Positions 18,901-29,209 of a stretch of DNA of 64,000 nucleotides are shown here, piece after piece. The position numbers were made by a program, and so were the translations under genes. The stretch is from Gammaproteobacteria bacterium (GTDB lineage: Bacteria; Pseudomonadota; Gammaproteobacteria; Xanthomonadales; Wenzhouxiangellaceae): contig PXBD01000050.1 of assembly GCA_003565625.1 (NCBI GenBank), positions 58,113-122,112 of the forward strand. Direction: 5' to 3'. Below the pieces are notes generated by a model that was not told where the DNA came from, searched no databases, and saw only the letters and a program-made list of their open reading frames with translations. Numbering within the stretch: the stretch's first letter is position 1; each line of letters begins with the position of its first letter.

Positions 18901-19416
18901 GTCGAGGACGCCGCCGCGGGTGGCAAACTGGCCCGGCTGCCAGACCTGCTCGGCCGGCAGGTAGCCGGCATCCTGCAGGGTGGGGCGGAAGGTGAGCGCG
19001 TCGATGCGGTCGCCGCAGACCAGCTTCAGGCTGTGGCCACGAATCCATTCGACCGGAGGCAGGCGCTGGACCAGGGCCGGGATCGGGGCGATGATGATGC
19101 CGCTGTCCATTGTCGGCATGCGGGCCAGCAACTCCAGCCGGCGTGAAATCAGATCCGGATGCGGCGAGTAGAGATCGTAGGGCAGGGTTTCCCAGTCCGG
19201 GAACAATTCCACCCTGGGCGCGTCGAGACGGATCAGGTCATCCCTGAGCTGGCGGGCGCTGTAGCCATCTGCCGCGGCGACCAGGAGCGGACCGCCCTGG
19301 CGCCGACCGACTGCGGCCAGCGCCAGCGCCAGCGCCAGCCCCTCCAGGTGTGGCCAGTCCTGGCGCTCGCCGGGCCGGGCAGGGGGAGGACGAAGAACGG
19401 AGAAACGCGGGCTCAT
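15994..19416 (-). CDS. mfd: Transcription-repair coupling factor Mfd
   Basis: Mfd displaces stalled RNA polymerase from DNA lesions and recruits UvrA. The 1140-residue protein has the UvrB-homology N-terminus (about 1-340), the polymerase-interacting domain (about 470-540, with PGALIVHLEHGIGRYRGL), an SF2 helicase motor with GDVGFGKTEVA and IDEEQRFGVRQ, the TRG motif region, and the C-terminal autoinhibitory domain. Length is normal. It heads the leftward mfd-csiV-MFS operon, with csiV starting 28 bases downstream. Confidence 0.98.
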   Translation of the reverse strand: MSPRFSVLRPPPARPGERQDWPHLEGLALALALAAVGRRQGGPLLVAAADGYSARQLRDDLIRLDAPRVELFPDWETLPYDLYSPHPDLISRRLELLARMPTMDSGIIIAPIPALVQRLPPVEWIRGHSLKLVCGDRIDALTFRPTLQDAGYLPAEQVWQPGQFATRGGVLDLWPMGQPAPFRLELFDDEIESIRSFDPETQRSVEKLERVELLPGREFPFDEHSRTEFRRRFRTRFDVDLRRALPYQEVGDGVAGQGLEQYLPLFFDSTSVLTDFLPQNHRLVVLAGADEAARSYADQIQSRHEQRGGDLERPALDPAELFFDPPALIAQLLAQAAIRLTRRPAARAVAHRPEPVDLDQHPEQAASRLQAESGRVLLAADTAGRRELIIETLRAAGLNPRPVASWAAFSSQDERFCIAVLPLSGGIALPDDGLTVLSESELFPGHARTLRRERRTGQDPESMIKSLADLQPGALIVHLEHGIGRYRGLEVLEVGDGRGEYLHLEYEGGDKLYVPVTDLELVSRYTGADPDAVALHRLGSDQWQKTRRKAAERVRDVAAELLNLQARRAARAGHSYGLDRGLYARFAAGFEYEETEDQHRAIEAVLADLASDQPMDRVVCGDVGFGKTEVALRASFAVVDSGRQVVVLAPTTLLAEQHHRTFSDRFADWPVRVELLSRSGKQASQILAGLADGTVDIVIGTHRLLQKDVEIKDPGLVIIDEEQRFGVRQKERLKTLRAEVDLLTLTATPIPRTLNMAMTGLRELSIIATPPARRLAVKTFVSEWDTPTIRDAVMREFQRGGQVYFLHNEVKSMARMASELAELFPSARIGIAHGQMAPGEMEKTMRDFYGRRINLLVCSTIVENGIDVPTANTIIINRADKFGLAQLHQLRGRVGRSHHLAYAYLITPARQAMTRDAHKRLEAIQSMEELGAGFTLANHDLEIRGAGELLGEGQSGQIEAIGFSLYSDLLNRAVEALRSGNEPDLDEPMAVTGEVDLHVTAMIPPDYLPDVHQRLVLYKRIAQARDERTLYDLQVEMIDRFGLLPDEVKHLFGSAELRLEARRLGIRRLEVGPAGGRVEFMHQPEIDMAELLRMIQKESHTFELPASDRLRIKGEFETPEQRRTIALEMLERLDPGRKAA

Positions 19417-19519
19417 GGCGGTACGGGCAGGAAGTTTCAGCGGCCAATTGTAGCGCTTGACCGGTCGCTGAAAGGTTTGGGTGAATGGCGCGGAGGCTGA
19501 AAATGGCTGGGCAGAACAA

Positions 19520-19548
19520 TTGCCGGGTGCTGGTTTTTGAATTACAAT
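19520..19548 (+). promoter_or_regulatory. Sigma-70 promoter of tRNA-Val
   Basis: TTGCCG at 19520-19525, a 17-base spacer and TACAAT at 19543-19548 form a good sigma-70 promoter. The bases just after the -10 element (ACCCGG) are GC-rich, as in stringently controlled stable-RNA promoters. The tRNA begins about 11 bases after the expected start site. Confidence 0.7.
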
Positions 19549-19565
19549 ACCCGGCTTGTTCGGAT

Positions 19566-19642
19566 GGGCGATTAGCTCAGTTGGTTAGAGCGCTGTCTTG
19601 ACATGGCAGAGGTCACTAGTTCGAATCTAGTATCGCCCACCA
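19566..19642 (+). tRNA. tRNA-Val (GAC anticodon), CCA encoded
   Basis: The cloverleaf folds well: acceptor GGGCGAT pairs with ATCGCCC, the D-arm is GCTC/GAGC, the anticodon stem is CTGTC/GGCAG with loop TTGACAT (anticodon GAC, valine), and the T-arm is ACTAG TTCGAAT CTAGT. Discriminator A and genomic CCA follow. Confidence 0.95.
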
Positions 19643-19728
19643 CGATTTTATCTTGACTTCCGGCCTCGCCAGGCAACGATGGCAGGTACGTTCACCCGCT
19701 GTTAACGGCAGGTCGGGAGGATTCGACG

Positions 19729-19755
19729 ACAGGGCGTCATACGCCCTGTTTTCAT
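19729..19755 (+). terminator. Intrinsic terminator or attenuator just before thrS
   Basis: A perfect nine-base-pair stem (ACAGGGCGT with ACGCCCTGT, three-base loop) is followed by a T-rich run TTTTCATTTGTTT. It lies 90 bases after tRNA-Val and 38 bases before the thrS start. It may end the tRNA transcript, or act as an attenuator in the thrS leader. Confidence 0.6.
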
Positions 19756-19787
19756 TTGTTTCTGGTGGCAACAAGTGCTGCATGACC

Positions 19788-21722
19788 ATGGTTCAGATCA
19801 CTCTTCCTGACGGATCCAGCAAAGCGTTCGCGCAACCGGTGTCGGTTGCCGAGGTCGCCGCCTCGATAGGCCCGGGCCTGGCGAAAGCGACCCTGGCCGG
19901 CGCCGTGGACGGTCGCCTTGTCGACGCTTCCCATCGGATCGAGCAAGATGCCAGCCTGCGCATCATCACCGCGCGCGATGAAGAAGGGCTTGACCTCATT
20001 CGCCACTCCACTGCCCACCTCATGGCCCAGGCGGTCAAGCGCCTGTTCCCCGAGACCCAGGTCACCATCGGCCCGGTGATCGAAAACGGCTTTTACTACG
20101 ACTTTGCCCGTAAAGAGCCGTTTCGCCCCGAAGACCTCGAGTCCATCGAGCGGGAAATGGCGCGCATCGTGGATGAGGACCTGCCGGTATCGCGGCAGGT
20201 GATGGATCGCGACGAGGCGGTCGCGTTTTTCCAGGGGCAGGGTGAGGAATACAAGGCCCGCATCATTGCCGATATTCCGGCGGAAGAAACCATTTCGCTG
20301 TACCGGCAGGGCGATTTCATCGACCTGTGCCGCGGTCCGCACATTCCCTCGACCGGCAAGCTGGGAGCATTCAAGCTGACCAAGCTGGCCGGAGCCTACT
20401 GGCGCGGCGATGCCCGCAACGAGATGCTGCAGCGGATCTACGGCACCGCCTGGCCGGATAAAAAACAACTCAAGGCGTTCCTGAAGCGACTGGAAGAGGC
20501 CGAAAAACGCGATCATCGCCGGCTCGGCAAGCAGCTGGATCTGTTCCGGTTCCAGGACGATGCTCCGGGTGCGGTGTTCTGGCTGCCGCGCGGCTGGACG
20601 CTGTTTCGCCAGTTGATCGAGTACATGCGCGAACGTCAGGACGAAGCCGGCTATGTCGAAGTCAACACGCCCGATGTCATGGACCGCTCGCTGTGGGAAA
20701 CCTCCGGCCACTGGCAGAATTACCACGAACACATGTTTACAACGCAGACCGAGGATGAGCGGGTTTTTGCGCTCAAGCCGATGAACTGCCCGGGTTCGGT
20801 CAGCGTCTACAAACATGGCCTGAAGAGCTACCGCGACCTGCCGATCCGGATGGCCGAATTCGGCAAGGTCCATCGTTACGAACCCTCCGGTGCCCTGCAC
20901 GGCCTGATGCGGGTGCGCCATTTCACCCAGGACGACGCCCACATCTACTGCACCGAAGAGCAGATGGAGGAAGAGTGCCGCAAGGTCATCGAGCTCAACC
21001 TGTCGGTATACCGGGATTTCGGCTTCGAGGATGTGCGGCTGAAGTTTGCCGACCGGCCGGACAATCGAATCGGCGATGATGCCACCTGGGACAAGCTCGA
21101 GGGCGCACTCAAGGGTGCTATCGACGCAATGGGTCTGGAATACACTCACAACCCGGGCGAAGGCGCGTTTTACGGCCCCAAGATCGAATTCGTTCTGCGC
21201 GATGCCATCGGCCGGGACTGGCAGTGTGGGACCCTGCAGGTGGATCTGAACCTGCCGGAGCGCTTCGATGCCACCTATCGCACGGCCGATGGCGGCGAGG
21301 CCCGTCCGGTCATGCTGCATCGTGCCCTGTTTGGTTCGCTCGAGCGCTTCGCCGGCATCCTGATCGAGCACTACTCGGGCAACCTGCCGCTGTGGCTGGC
21401 GCCGGTGCAGGTCGTGGTCATGAACATCACCGATGCCCAGGCCGACTGGGTTGGCGAGGTGGTCAGCGACCTGCGGCGGCGCGGCTTCCGGGTGGAGGCG
21501 GACTTGAGAAACGAGAAGATCGGCTATAAAATCCGCGGCCGTACGCTGGAGAAGATTCCCTACCTTCTGATTGTCGGAGATCGCGAGGTCGAACAGCGGC
21601 AAGTGGCCGTGCGGCTGCGCGATGGAACCGACATCGGAGCGATGGATCTGGACGCACTCGGTGAGCGCCTGTCCGGAGAAGTGGCGCGACGCGGGCCAAT
21701 CGGGGATAATGGTCAGCGCTAA
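19788..21722 (+). CDS. thrS: Threonyl-tRNA synthetase
   Basis: ThrRS charges tRNA-Thr and edits mis-charged serine. The TGS domain begins [14 protein letters not shown]; the editing domain includes [16 protein letters not shown] (HxxxH), and the class II core has [13 protein letters not shown], whose Cys is a zinc ligand, with motif 2 [20 protein letters not shown] and motif 3 [14 protein letters not shown]. The ATG at 19788 aligns with the family N-terminus and gives 644 residues; an in-frame ATG at 19782 is possible. It heads the thrS-infC-rpmI-rplT-pheS-pheT-ihfA-merR block. No strong ribosome binding site is seen. Confidence 0.97.
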   Translation: MVQITLPDGSSKAFAQPVSVAEVAASIGPGLAKATLAGAVDGRLVDASHRIEQDASLRIITARDEEGLDLIRHSTAHLMAQAVKRLFPETQVTIGPVIENGFYYDFARKEPFRPEDLESIEREMARIVDEDLPVSRQVMDRDEAVAFFQGQGEEYKARIIADIPAEETISLYRQGDFIDLCRGPHIPSTGKLGAFKLTKLAGAYWRGDARNEMLQRIYGTAWPDKKQLKAFLKRLEEAEKRDHRRLGKQLDLFRFQDDAPGAVFWLPRGWTLFRQLIEYMRERQDEAGYVEVNTPDVMDRSLWETSGHWQNYHEHMFTTQTEDERVFALKPMNCPGSVSVYKHGLKSYRDLPIRMAEFGKVHRYEPSGALHGLMRVRHFTQDDAHIYCTEEQMEEECRKVIELNLSVYRDFGFEDVRLKFADRPDNRIGDDATWDKLEGALKGAIDAMGLEYTHNPGEGAFYGPKIEFVLRDAIGRDWQCGTLQVDLNLPERFDATYRTADGGEARPVMLHRALFGSLERFAGILIEHYSGNLPLWLAPVQVVVMNITDAQADWVGEVVSDLRRRGFRVEADLRNEKIGYKIRGRTLEKIPYLLIVGDREVEQRQVAVRLRDGTDIGAMDLDALGERLSGEVARRGPIGDNGQR

Positions 21723-21772
21723 CGATCGGCATCCGGCCTGATCGCACATTCAATTTGCAAGGAGCAGCACAC

Positions 21773-22291
21773 ATCGCAAGCGAAAAACAGACCCGGCGCA
21801 ACGAAGACATTACGTCTCCGCAGGTGCGAGTAGTGGGTCCTGAGGGTGATCAGGTTGGCGTCATGACCAGTCGGGACGCGCTGGCCAAGGCTGAGGAATA
21901 CGGTCTGGATCTTGTGGAAATCGCGCCGCAGGCCGACCCGCCGGTATGCCGGATCATGGACTGGGGCAAGTTCCGCTTCGAGCAGTCCAAAAAGGCCCAG
22001 GCGTCGCGCAAGAAGCAAAAACAGATTCAGATCAAGGAAATCAAGTTCCGGCCCGGAACCGATGATCATGACTACGATGTCAAGATGCGCAATCTGCACA
22101 AGTTCATTGAAGAGGGCAACAAGGTCAAGGTCACGCTGCGGTTTCGCGGTCGTGAGATGGCCCACCAGGAACTGGGTCGCGATCTGCTCAAACGAGTGGA
22201 AGAGGCCATGTCGGAAGAGACCACGGTGGAACAGTTTCCACGCATGGAGGGCCGCCAGATGGTGATGATGCTGGCGCCCAAGAAGCACTGA
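21773..22291 (+). CDS. infC: Translation initiation factor IF-3, AUC start codon
   Basis: IF-3 prevents subunit joining and rejects non-standard start codons. No ATG or GTG lies near the N-terminus; AAGGAG at 21759-21764 is followed eight bases later by ATC, giving IASEKQTRRNEDITSPQVRVVG and 172 residues. The family hallmarks DLVEIAPQADPPVCRIMDWGKFR and IKFRPGT, and FRGREMAHQELG are present. Non-AUG starts on infC (AUU in E. coli, AUC in others) allow IF-3 to repress its own synthesis, so the same autoregulation is inferred here. Confidence 0.95.
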   Translation: MASEKQTRRNEDITSPQVRVVGPEGDQVGVMTSRDALAKAEEYGLDLVEIAPQADPPVCRIMDWGKFRFEQSKKAQASRKKQKQIQIKEIKFRPGTDDHDYDVKMRNLHKFIEEGNKVKVTLRFRGREMAHQELGRDLLKRVEEAMSEETTVEQFPRMEGRQMVMMLAPKKH

Positions 22292-22465
22292 TCGACAAGA
22301 AACACTGATCCACCAGAGCCCGGGTTACCCTCGAGCTCTTTCAACACGCTGGACTGCAGCTCCGCCAAGCGCTCTCGGGTCGGCATCCCGACAGCCGCTG
22401 CACGAAGGCATTACCAACGCCTCGCCTGGTGCGGGGTCAATAAGCGATCTGTAAGGAGTATGAAA

Positions 22466-22663
22466 ATGCCGAAAATGAAGAGCAACCGGGGCGCTGCCAA
22501 GCGTTTCCGGGCAACAGGCAGCGGGCGCATCAAGCGCAAGCGCGCCTTTCACAGCCATATCCTGACCAAGAAGGACACCAAGCGCAAGCGTCGGCTGCGC
22601 TCCACCACGCTGATTGCGAAGGCGGACGAAAAGTCCGTGCGTCGCATGTTGCCCAAACTGTAA
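22466..22663 (+). CDS. rpmI: 50S ribosomal protein L35
   Basis: The 65-residue basic protein [14 protein letters not shown]... is L35. The second of two in-frame ATGs (22466) is chosen because AAGGAG at 22453-22458 is then seven bases away, whereas the first ATG (22460) is only one base from it and would add MK. In E. coli the rpmI-rplT pair is repressed by L20 binding to the infC-rpmI region; a 174-base spacer is present here too. Confidence 0.97.
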   Translation: MPKMKSNRGAAKRFRATGSGRIKRKRAFHSHILTKKDTKRKRRLRSTTLIAKADEKSVRRMLPKL

Positions 22664-22685
22664 GTGTCCTTAAAGGAGAAAGAAC

Positions 22686-24051
<1,366 letters not shown>

Positions 24052-24063
24052 GGGAGGCTGCCA

Positions 24064-26439
24064 ATGAAGATCAATCATCAATGGCTGGCCCAGTGGGTCG
24101 ATACCGACCTCGATGCGGCCGCCGTTGGCGAGCGCTTTACCCTGGCCGGGCTGGAGGTCGACGAGTGCGTGCCGCTGGCCGCTGCCCTGGAGGGCGTGGT
24201 GGTGGCCGAAATCACCGACGTGCAGCCACATCCCGACGCCGACCGACTGCGCGTGTGCCGGGTGGCCGGCGACAGCGAGGAGCGCACCGTGGTCTGCGGG
24301 GCGCCGAACGCGAGGCTCGGACTCAAGGCCCCGCTGGCAACCGTCGGTTCGGTGCTGCCGGGCGGCATGAAGATCAAACCGGCACGGCTTCGAGGGGTGG
24401 CCTCGGAAGGCATGCTGTGCTCCGAGCCTGAACTGGGCCTGGGTGAAGATGCGTCCGGTCTGATGGAGCTGCCGGCCGATGCTCCGGCCGGTGTGGCCCT
24501 GGTCGACTACCTCGGGCTTGATGATCACATCCTCGATATCGATTTGACCCCCAACCGGGCCGACTGCCTGTCGGTACGCGGGCTGGCACGGGAACTGGCT
24601 GCACTGACCGGCGGCCAGCTGTCCGGCCCGAACCTTGAACCGGTGGCGGCCAGCACCGAAGACGCGGTCGCGATCACGTTGGAGGCGCCCGCGGATTGCC
24701 CGCGCTATCTGGGGAGGGTAATTCGCGGGGTCGATGTACACGCCCCGACACCGCTTTGGATGGTCGAACGCCTGCGCCGCTGTGGCGTGCGCAGCCTGGG
24801 GCCCATCGTGGATGTGACCAATTACGTGCTGCTCGAGTTGGGGCAGCCCATGCATGCGTTCGACCTGGCCCGGCTTTCCGGGGGCATCCACGTGCGCCGT
24901 GCCCGGCCGGGAGAGCAAATGGTGCTGCTCGATGAGCGCGAGGTCGAACTGGACCCGGACATGCTGCTGATCTGTGACCAGACCCGCCCGCTGGCCATCG
25001 GCGGCATCATCGGCGGACTCGATTCTGCCGTTGCCGAGTCAACCTGCGACATTCTGCTGGAATCAGCCTGGTTCAACCCGGCCAGCATCATCGGCCGCAG
25101 CCGGCGACTCGGTCTGGCCACTGAATCGGCCCATCGTTTCGAGCGCGGAGTGGATCCGGAGCTGCAGCGCCAGGCCATGGAACGAGCGAGCGCGCTGATT
25201 CTGGCGATCGCCGGGGGTCGAGCGGGCCCGGTGGTGGAGCAAGCGGACGAAGGCTTCCTGCCGACTGCGGTTGAGGTCAGCCTGCGGCCGGGGCGCGTCA
25301 ATCGCGTGCTGGGCACCGATTTACCTGATGACGAGATCCGTTCGGCACTGACCCGCCTCGGAATGGCTGTTGAGCGGGACAACGACCGTTTCCGGGTCAG
25401 GCCGCCCAGTGCCCGACGCGATATCGAGGCCGAGGTGGATCTGATCGAGGAGGTGGCCAGGATGCAGGGCTATGACCGGCTGCCCAGCCGGCCTCCGGGT
25501 GGCCACCTGCGCCTGTCCATGCAGGCCGAGACGCGAGTACCGGAATCCCGGCTGCGTCGCCAGCTTGCCGCGCGCGGGTTCCAGGAGATCATCAGCTGGA
25601 GCTTTGTGTCCGAGCAGGATCTGGCCTGGCTGGGTCTTGAAGCCGGCGCGCAAGCGCTGGCCAATCCGCTCAACCGGGATCTGGCGGTGTTGCGCACCAG
25701 CCTCCTGCCGGGCTTGCTCAAGACCGCCGCAGCCAACTTCCGGCGTCAGCACGATGATTTTCGCCTGTTCGAGCTGGGTGCCTGTTTTATCAACACCGCA
25801 GACGGGTTCATCGAGCCCTGTCGGCTGACCCTGTTCATGACCGGGCGTGCGCACGGCGAACACGCCATTGGTCAGGACCGAACGCTTGATTTTTTTGACC
25901 TCAAGGGTGAGGTCGAACAATTGCTGGCGCTGAACGGAGTCGCCGGCCGGCTGCAGTTCAAGCCTTCGAGCCTCGGCTGGCTTCACCCCGGACAGGCGGC
26001 TGACGTCTACCTGGGCGATGATCTGATCGGTTCCTGCGGGCAGCTCCATCCTACGCTGGCTGCCGAGCTCGATGGCTCCGGGCCGGCGTTCGTGGCCGAA
26101 CTGGACGCTGAGCGAATCCGCAGTTCTCGCCTGCCGGTCCATCAGCGTGGTTCGCGTTTTCCGGCCCTGCGCAGGGACATCGCCGTGGTGGTGCCGGAAG
26201 ATACGCGGGCGGGTGACGTGGTCGATGAACTGTCTCGAATCGGCGGGAAATTGCTGGAACAGTGCATTGTTTTTGATGAATATCGGGGTAAAGGGATCGA
26301 TTCTGGCAGCAAAAGCCTTGCCTTGGGGTTGATTCTTCGCGACGTTTCGCGCACTCTTGTCGAGGAAGAAGTCGATCGGCTGATTGGCCGGATGATCAAG
26401 GGGCTAATCCAGCGCTTCGACGCGCGACTGAGAGGATGA
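24064..26439 (+). CDS. pheT: Phenylalanyl-tRNA synthetase, beta subunit
   Basis: PheT, 791 residues, contains the EMAP-like tRNA-binding domain (about 40-150), the B3/B4 editing domain (with [18 protein letters not shown]), the B5 domain, a catalytic-like core and the C-terminal anticodon-binding FDX-ACB domain ([15 protein letters not shown] at about 700). It pairs with PheS. The stretch around 26265-26340, coding [16 protein letters not shown], has visibly lower third-position GC than the rest of the gene. Confidence 0.98.
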   Translation: MKINHQWLAQWVDTDLDAAAVGERFTLAGLEVDECVPLAAALEGVVVAEITDVQPHPDADRLRVCRVAGDSEERTVVCGAPNARLGLKAPLATVGSVLPGGMKIKPARLRGVASEGMLCSEPELGLGEDASGLMELPADAPAGVALVDYLGLDDHILDIDLTPNRADCLSVRGLARELAALTGGQLSGPNLEPVAASTEDAVAITLEAPADCPRYLGRVIRGVDVHAPTPLWMVERLRRCGVRSLGPIVDVTNYVLLELGQPMHAFDLARLSGGIHVRRARPGEQMVLLDEREVELDPDMLLICDQTRPLAIGGIIGGLDSAVAESTCDILLESAWFNPASIIGRSRRLGLATESAHRFERGVDPELQRQAMERASALILAIAGGRAGPVVEQADEGFLPTAVEVSLRPGRVNRVLGTDLPDDEIRSALTRLGMAVERDNDRFRVRPPSARRDIEAEVDLIEEVARMQGYDRLPSRPPGGHLRLSMQAETRVPESRLRRQLAARGFQEIISWSFVSEQDLAWLGLEAGAQALANPLNRDLAVLRTSLLPGLLKTAAANFRRQHDDFRLFELGACFINTADGFIEPCRLTLFMTGRAHGEHAIGQDRTLDFFDLKGEVEQLLALNGVAGRLQFKPSSLGWLHPGQAADVYLGDDLIGSCGQLHPTLAAELDGSGPAFVAELDAERIRSSRLPVHQRGSRFPALRRDIAVVVPEDTRAGDVVDELSRIGGKLLEQCIVFDEYRGKGIDSGSKSLALGLILRDVSRTLVEEEVDRLIGRMIKGLIQRFDARLRG

Positions 26440-26443
26440 TCGT

Positions 26444-26743
26444 ATGGCGTTGACCAAGGCAGACCTCGCTGCGACCTTGTTTGACGAGGTCGGCCTGAAC
26501 AAACGGGAAGCCAAGGATTTTGTCGACGCCTGGTTCGAGGCGATTCGGCTGGCGCTGGAGACGGGCGAAAACGTCAAGCTGTCCGGATTCGGCAATTTTC
26601 AGCTGCGCGAGAAGGGCCAGCGGCCTGGCAGAAACCCCAAGACCGGGGAAGAAATCCCCATTTCTGCGCGCCGTGTCGTGACCTTCAGGCCGGGTCAGAA
26701 ACTGCGAGCCAGAGTTGAAGGATATGCTGGACCCGAGGAGTAA
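26444..26743 (+). CDS. ihfA: Integration host factor, alpha subunit
   Basis: IHF bends DNA sharply at specific sites and supports sigma-54 promoters, recombination and replication control. The 99-residue protein has the HU/IHF fold with [15 protein letters not shown] and [20 protein letters not shown], the beta-arm with its conserved Pro. Its position directly after pheT is conserved in gammaproteobacteria. Its stop overlaps the start of the merR gene. Confidence 0.98.
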   Translation: MALTKADLAATLFDEVGLNKREAKDFVDAWFEAIRLALETGENVKLSGFGNFQLREKGQRPGRNPKTGEEIPISARRVVTFRPGQKLRARVEGYAGPEE

Positions 26744-27080
26744 TCAGGAACTGCCGCCGATTCCGGCCAAGCGTTACTTCACCATTGGTGAAGTGAGCGA
26801 TCTGTGCCTTGTCAAACCCCATGTCCTGCGGTACTGGGAGCAGGAGTTCCCCCAGCTCAAACCGGTCAAGCGGCGCGGTAACCGACGCTATTATCAGCGC
26901 CATGACGTGCTCATGATTCGCCAGATTCGGAGCTTGTTGCACGAACAGGGCTTCACCATCCTGGGAGCCCGCCAGCAGTTGGAGGGCGACCACGCGCAGG
27001 ATGATGTTTCACGCAGCCAACAGTTGGTGCGACAGTTGCGCACGGAGTTGGAGGAGGTCCTGCAGGTCTTGCGACGCTAA
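26724..27080 (+). CDS. MerR-family transcriptional regulator
   Basis: The 118-residue protein has a winged-helix MerR domain, [20 protein letters not shown], followed by [23 protein letters not shown]-terminal helix (about 75-118) likely mediates dimerisation; no metal-binding cysteines are seen. It is the regulator that sits after ihfA in Pseudomonas, where its targets are unknown. The ATG at 26724, inside ihfA, matches the N-terminus of those relatives ([14 protein letters not shown]). Confidence 0.85.
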   Translation: MLDPRSNQELPPIPAKRYFTIGEVSDLCLVKPHVLRYWEQEFPQLKPVKRRGNRRYYQRHDVLMIRQIRSLLHEQGFTILGARQQLEGDHAQDDVSRSQQLVRQLRTELEEVLQVLRR

Positions 27081-27124
27081 GGCGGGTCGCGACAATTGCG
27101 GGTACAATAGCGGAGCAATGAATT

Positions 27125-27201
27125 CGGAGCGTAGCGCAGCCTGGTAGCGCACCACAATGGGGTTGTGGGGGTCGGGAGTTCGAATCTCCCCGCTCCGACC
27201 A
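27125..27201 (+). tRNA. tRNA-Pro (GGG anticodon), CCA encoded
   Basis: Acceptor CGGAGCG pairs with CGCTCCG; the D-arm is GCGC/GCGC, the anticodon stem CCACA/TGTGG holds loop ATGGGGT (anticodon GGG, proline), and the T-arm is GGGAG TTCGAAT CTCCC, followed by A and CCA. A -10-like TACAAT lies at 27103-27108, without a clear -35. Confidence 0.95.
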
Positions 27202-27315
27202 TTTCTCTTGCAACTTTAGCTTTTCCTCACACTTCGTTTATAGCCGGTGGCTTGTAATCCTCGTGGTCGAAATCACGTGCATGCAGCTTTAGCAAATTCG
27301 GAGTATTCAACCACC

Positions 27316-28293
27316 ATGAATGAAAAAACCAAGCTGGCCCAGATGCCGGATATCGCCAGCCACGCTGAAGTCCAGGTGGCCGGCAAGCTCGACTGGGTCG
27401 GGATGAACGAAATCGAATTGCCCATTCTGATCGATGGGCCGGATGGACGGCAGGTGCAGACCAACGCGCGCATCAGCGCGTTCGTGAACCTGGGCGAGCC
27501 GGACAAGCGCGGCATCCACATGTCGCGGCTGTATCTCCATCTGGATCGGGCTCTGGCCGAGCATTCCATCACTCCGGCCGCGTTGCGTCACCTGCTGCGC
27601 GATTTTCTGGAGTCTCACGCAGACCTGAGCACCCGCGCGATGGTGCGGATCGACTTCGAGTACCTGGTTCGCCGCAAGGCGCTGGTGAGCGACAACAGCG
27701 GCTGGAAACAGTATCCGTTCAGTCTGATCGCCAGCCTTGACGGGCGCAACTTTGCCATGGAAATGGCGTTTCAGGTGATTTACTCGAGCACCTGTCCCTG
27801 CTCTGCGGCCCTGGCGCGTCAGCTGATCCAGGACCAGTTCCGCAAGGATTTCGGTGTCGAAGGCGCGGTGGATGCCACGCAGGTGGTCGATTGGCTGGGA
27901 ACCGAGCAGGGGGTTCTTGCCACCCCGCATTCGCAGCGCTCGGCGGCGGATATCCGACTCCAGCTCGCGCCCAGCTTCGAGGCATTTCCGTTTGTGCAAA
28001 TGATCGATGTGATCGAAAACGCGCTGAAAACCCCGGTCCAGGCCGCGGTCAAACGCGAAGACGAACAGGCTTTCGCGTTGCTGAACGGCCAGAACCTGAT
28101 GTTTTGCGAGGACTCGGCGCGCCGCGTCGGCACTGCGCTACGCGAGCAGGATCGGGTTTCGGATTTCTGGGCCCGGATCAGCCACTTCGAGAGCCTGCAT
28201 CCGCATAACGCGGTGGCCATCGTTACCAAGGGCCTCGAAGACGGTTACCAGCCAATCGATGGCCATCCCAGCGGCTGGAAAGGCTGGCATTGA
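27316..28293 (+). CDS. folE2: GTP cyclohydrolase IB (FolE2)
   Basis: FolE2 opens GTP to 7,8-dihydroneopterin triphosphate, the shared precursor of folate and queuosine. The 325-residue protein has the tunnelling-fold signatures ELPILIDG, FVNLGEPDKRGIHMSRLY and YSSTCPCSAALARQ, with the metal-ligand Cys of the STCPCS motif at about 160. Unlike FolE, the family does not require zinc and often replaces or backs up FolE under zinc limitation. The ATG at 27316 is preceded by only a distant GGAG. No Zur box was recognised upstream. Confidence 0.9.
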   Translation: MNEKTKLAQMPDIASHAEVQVAGKLDWVGMNEIELPILIDGPDGRQVQTNARISAFVNLGEPDKRGIHMSRLYLHLDRALAEHSITPAALRHLLRDFLESHADLSTRAMVRIDFEYLVRRKALVSDNSGWKQYPFSLIASLDGRNFAMEMAFQVIYSSTCPCSAALARQLIQDQFRKDFGVEGAVDATQVVDWLGTEQGVLATPHSQRSAADIRLQLAPSFEAFPFVQMIDVIENALKTPVQAAVKREDEQAFALLNGQNLMFCEDSARRVGTALREQDRVSDFWARISHFESLHPHNAVAIVTKGLEDGYQPIDGHPSGWKGWH

Positions 28294-28304
28294 TCGAGCC
28301 CGCC

Positions 28305-28323
28305 GGGAAGCCCCTGGCTTCCC
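28305..28323. terminator. Hairpin between convergent genes, possible bidirectional terminator
   Basis: GGGAAGCC and GGCTTCCC form a perfect eight-base-pair stem with a CCT loop between the convergent ends of folE2 and the lipoprotein gene. No T-run follows on either strand, so termination is uncertain. Confidence 0.4.
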
Positions 28324-28333
28324 CGGCTTCCGG

Positions 28334-29209
28334 TTACTGATCAGGAGAACGAACCAGGTCGATCTGAGCGTCGTCCAGCAGCAGGCCGATGCGCTCGGCG
28401 CCCACATCGGCCAGGGCCTGTCCGATTACCCGCCTGTCGTGCAGCGTTATCACCCGCAGAGCAAGAATCGGCTGGTTCGGGTCGGTTCCTTCCACCAGGC
28501 TCAGGTCGATCTGGATTCCCAGGCTCATGCCGGCTGCATCCAGCGGTTCAACCAGGCTCCCGCCGGCGGTCACGCGCACCTGTGGCGCCAGGCGCCAGTC
28601 CTGGCCACCATCACGAACCCGCGCCCGGCCGGCAAAACTGCCGAGCCGGTGTAATTCGAGGATGTCGGGCTCTTGCAGCGGAGAGCCGTCCGCCGGGTCG
28701 ATCAGCTGGTCGGCTATCGTGAGTCGGTTTCCGTCAAAGGCGATTTCTTTCAGCAGACCGACGACGCTCTCATCCCCTCCGAAGCGACAAAGCGCTGGAT
28801 CGGTCTCGCCGACCAGCTGGTCTGACCGCAGCCGGAAGCGCATCGCGCAGGACCGTGCGCTGAGGGTGGCATCACCGGCCAGCGGTGTAAACCGTCCGGT
28901 CAGCCAGTCAGGCGACTGCGTTTCTGCCAGGCTCAGCAGAAAACCGCGCTCGCTGCCGCCTGCGGTTTGCTGCAGCAAAAGCAACTCCAGTTGATCGCTC
29001 GATCGGCCTTCGACCGTGACCTCCATCTGCAGCCATCGGCCTGCATCACCCGGACGCTCGGTCGGGCCATAGCGCCCGGGCAGGATTTGCGCCAGTTCAG
29101 GCAGGGCCGCAGAGGATGGGGCTGGCGCGGGTTCAGACCGTTGTTCAAGCCCGGCGCAGGCGCACAGCGTCAGGGTCAGCGCGGCCGCGACTGCCGCCTT
29201 GCCCGTCAC
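28334..29209 (-). CDS. Putative lipoprotein of unknown function, faint CpcT/CpeT resemblance
   Basis: The 291-residue protein begins with a signal peptide and lipobox-like LCACAG, so it is probably exported and lipidated. The pattern of LPGRYGPT near 43-50, WLQMEV, a Cys pair around SARSCAMRFR and DPALCRFG, and the later LKEIAFDGNRLTIADQ recalls the CpcT/CpeT lyase-like beta-barrel found in some proteobacterial lipoproteins; this is a weak, by-eye resemblance. Its start overlaps the stop of the M23 peptidase gene by four bases (ATGA), which ties it to the cell-wall operon. Confidence 0.6.
   Translation of the reverse strand: MTGKAAVAAALTLTLCACAGLEQRSEPAPAPSSAALPELAQILPGRYGPTERPGDAGRWLQMEVTVEGRSSDQLELLLLQQTAGGSERGFLLSLAETQSPDWLTGRFTPLAGDATLSARSCAMRFRLRSDQLVGETDPALCRFGGDESVVGLLKEIAFDGNRLTIADQLIDPADGSPLQEPDILELHRLGSFAGRARVRDGGQDWRLAPQVRVTAGGSLVEPLDAAGMSLGIQIDLSLVEGTDPNQPILALRVITLHDRRVIGQALADVGAERIGLLLDDAQIDLVRSPDQ

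Noticed and set aside
19729-19749. Threonine-anticodon mimic in the thrS leader
   Set aside because: If the stem is shortened to seven pairs, the seven-base loop is anticodon-sized, but the middle triplet is CAT, not the CGT expected for a ThrRS operator of the E. coli type.
19752-21749. 665-codon open frame antisense to thrS
   Set aside because: ThrRS on the plus strand is unmistakable over the whole length; the antisense product has no recognisable motif.
27202-27315. Zur-box or riboswitch upstream of folE2
   Set aside because: The 114 bases after tRNA-Pro do not contain a recognisable Zur palindrome or a preQ1/THF motif.
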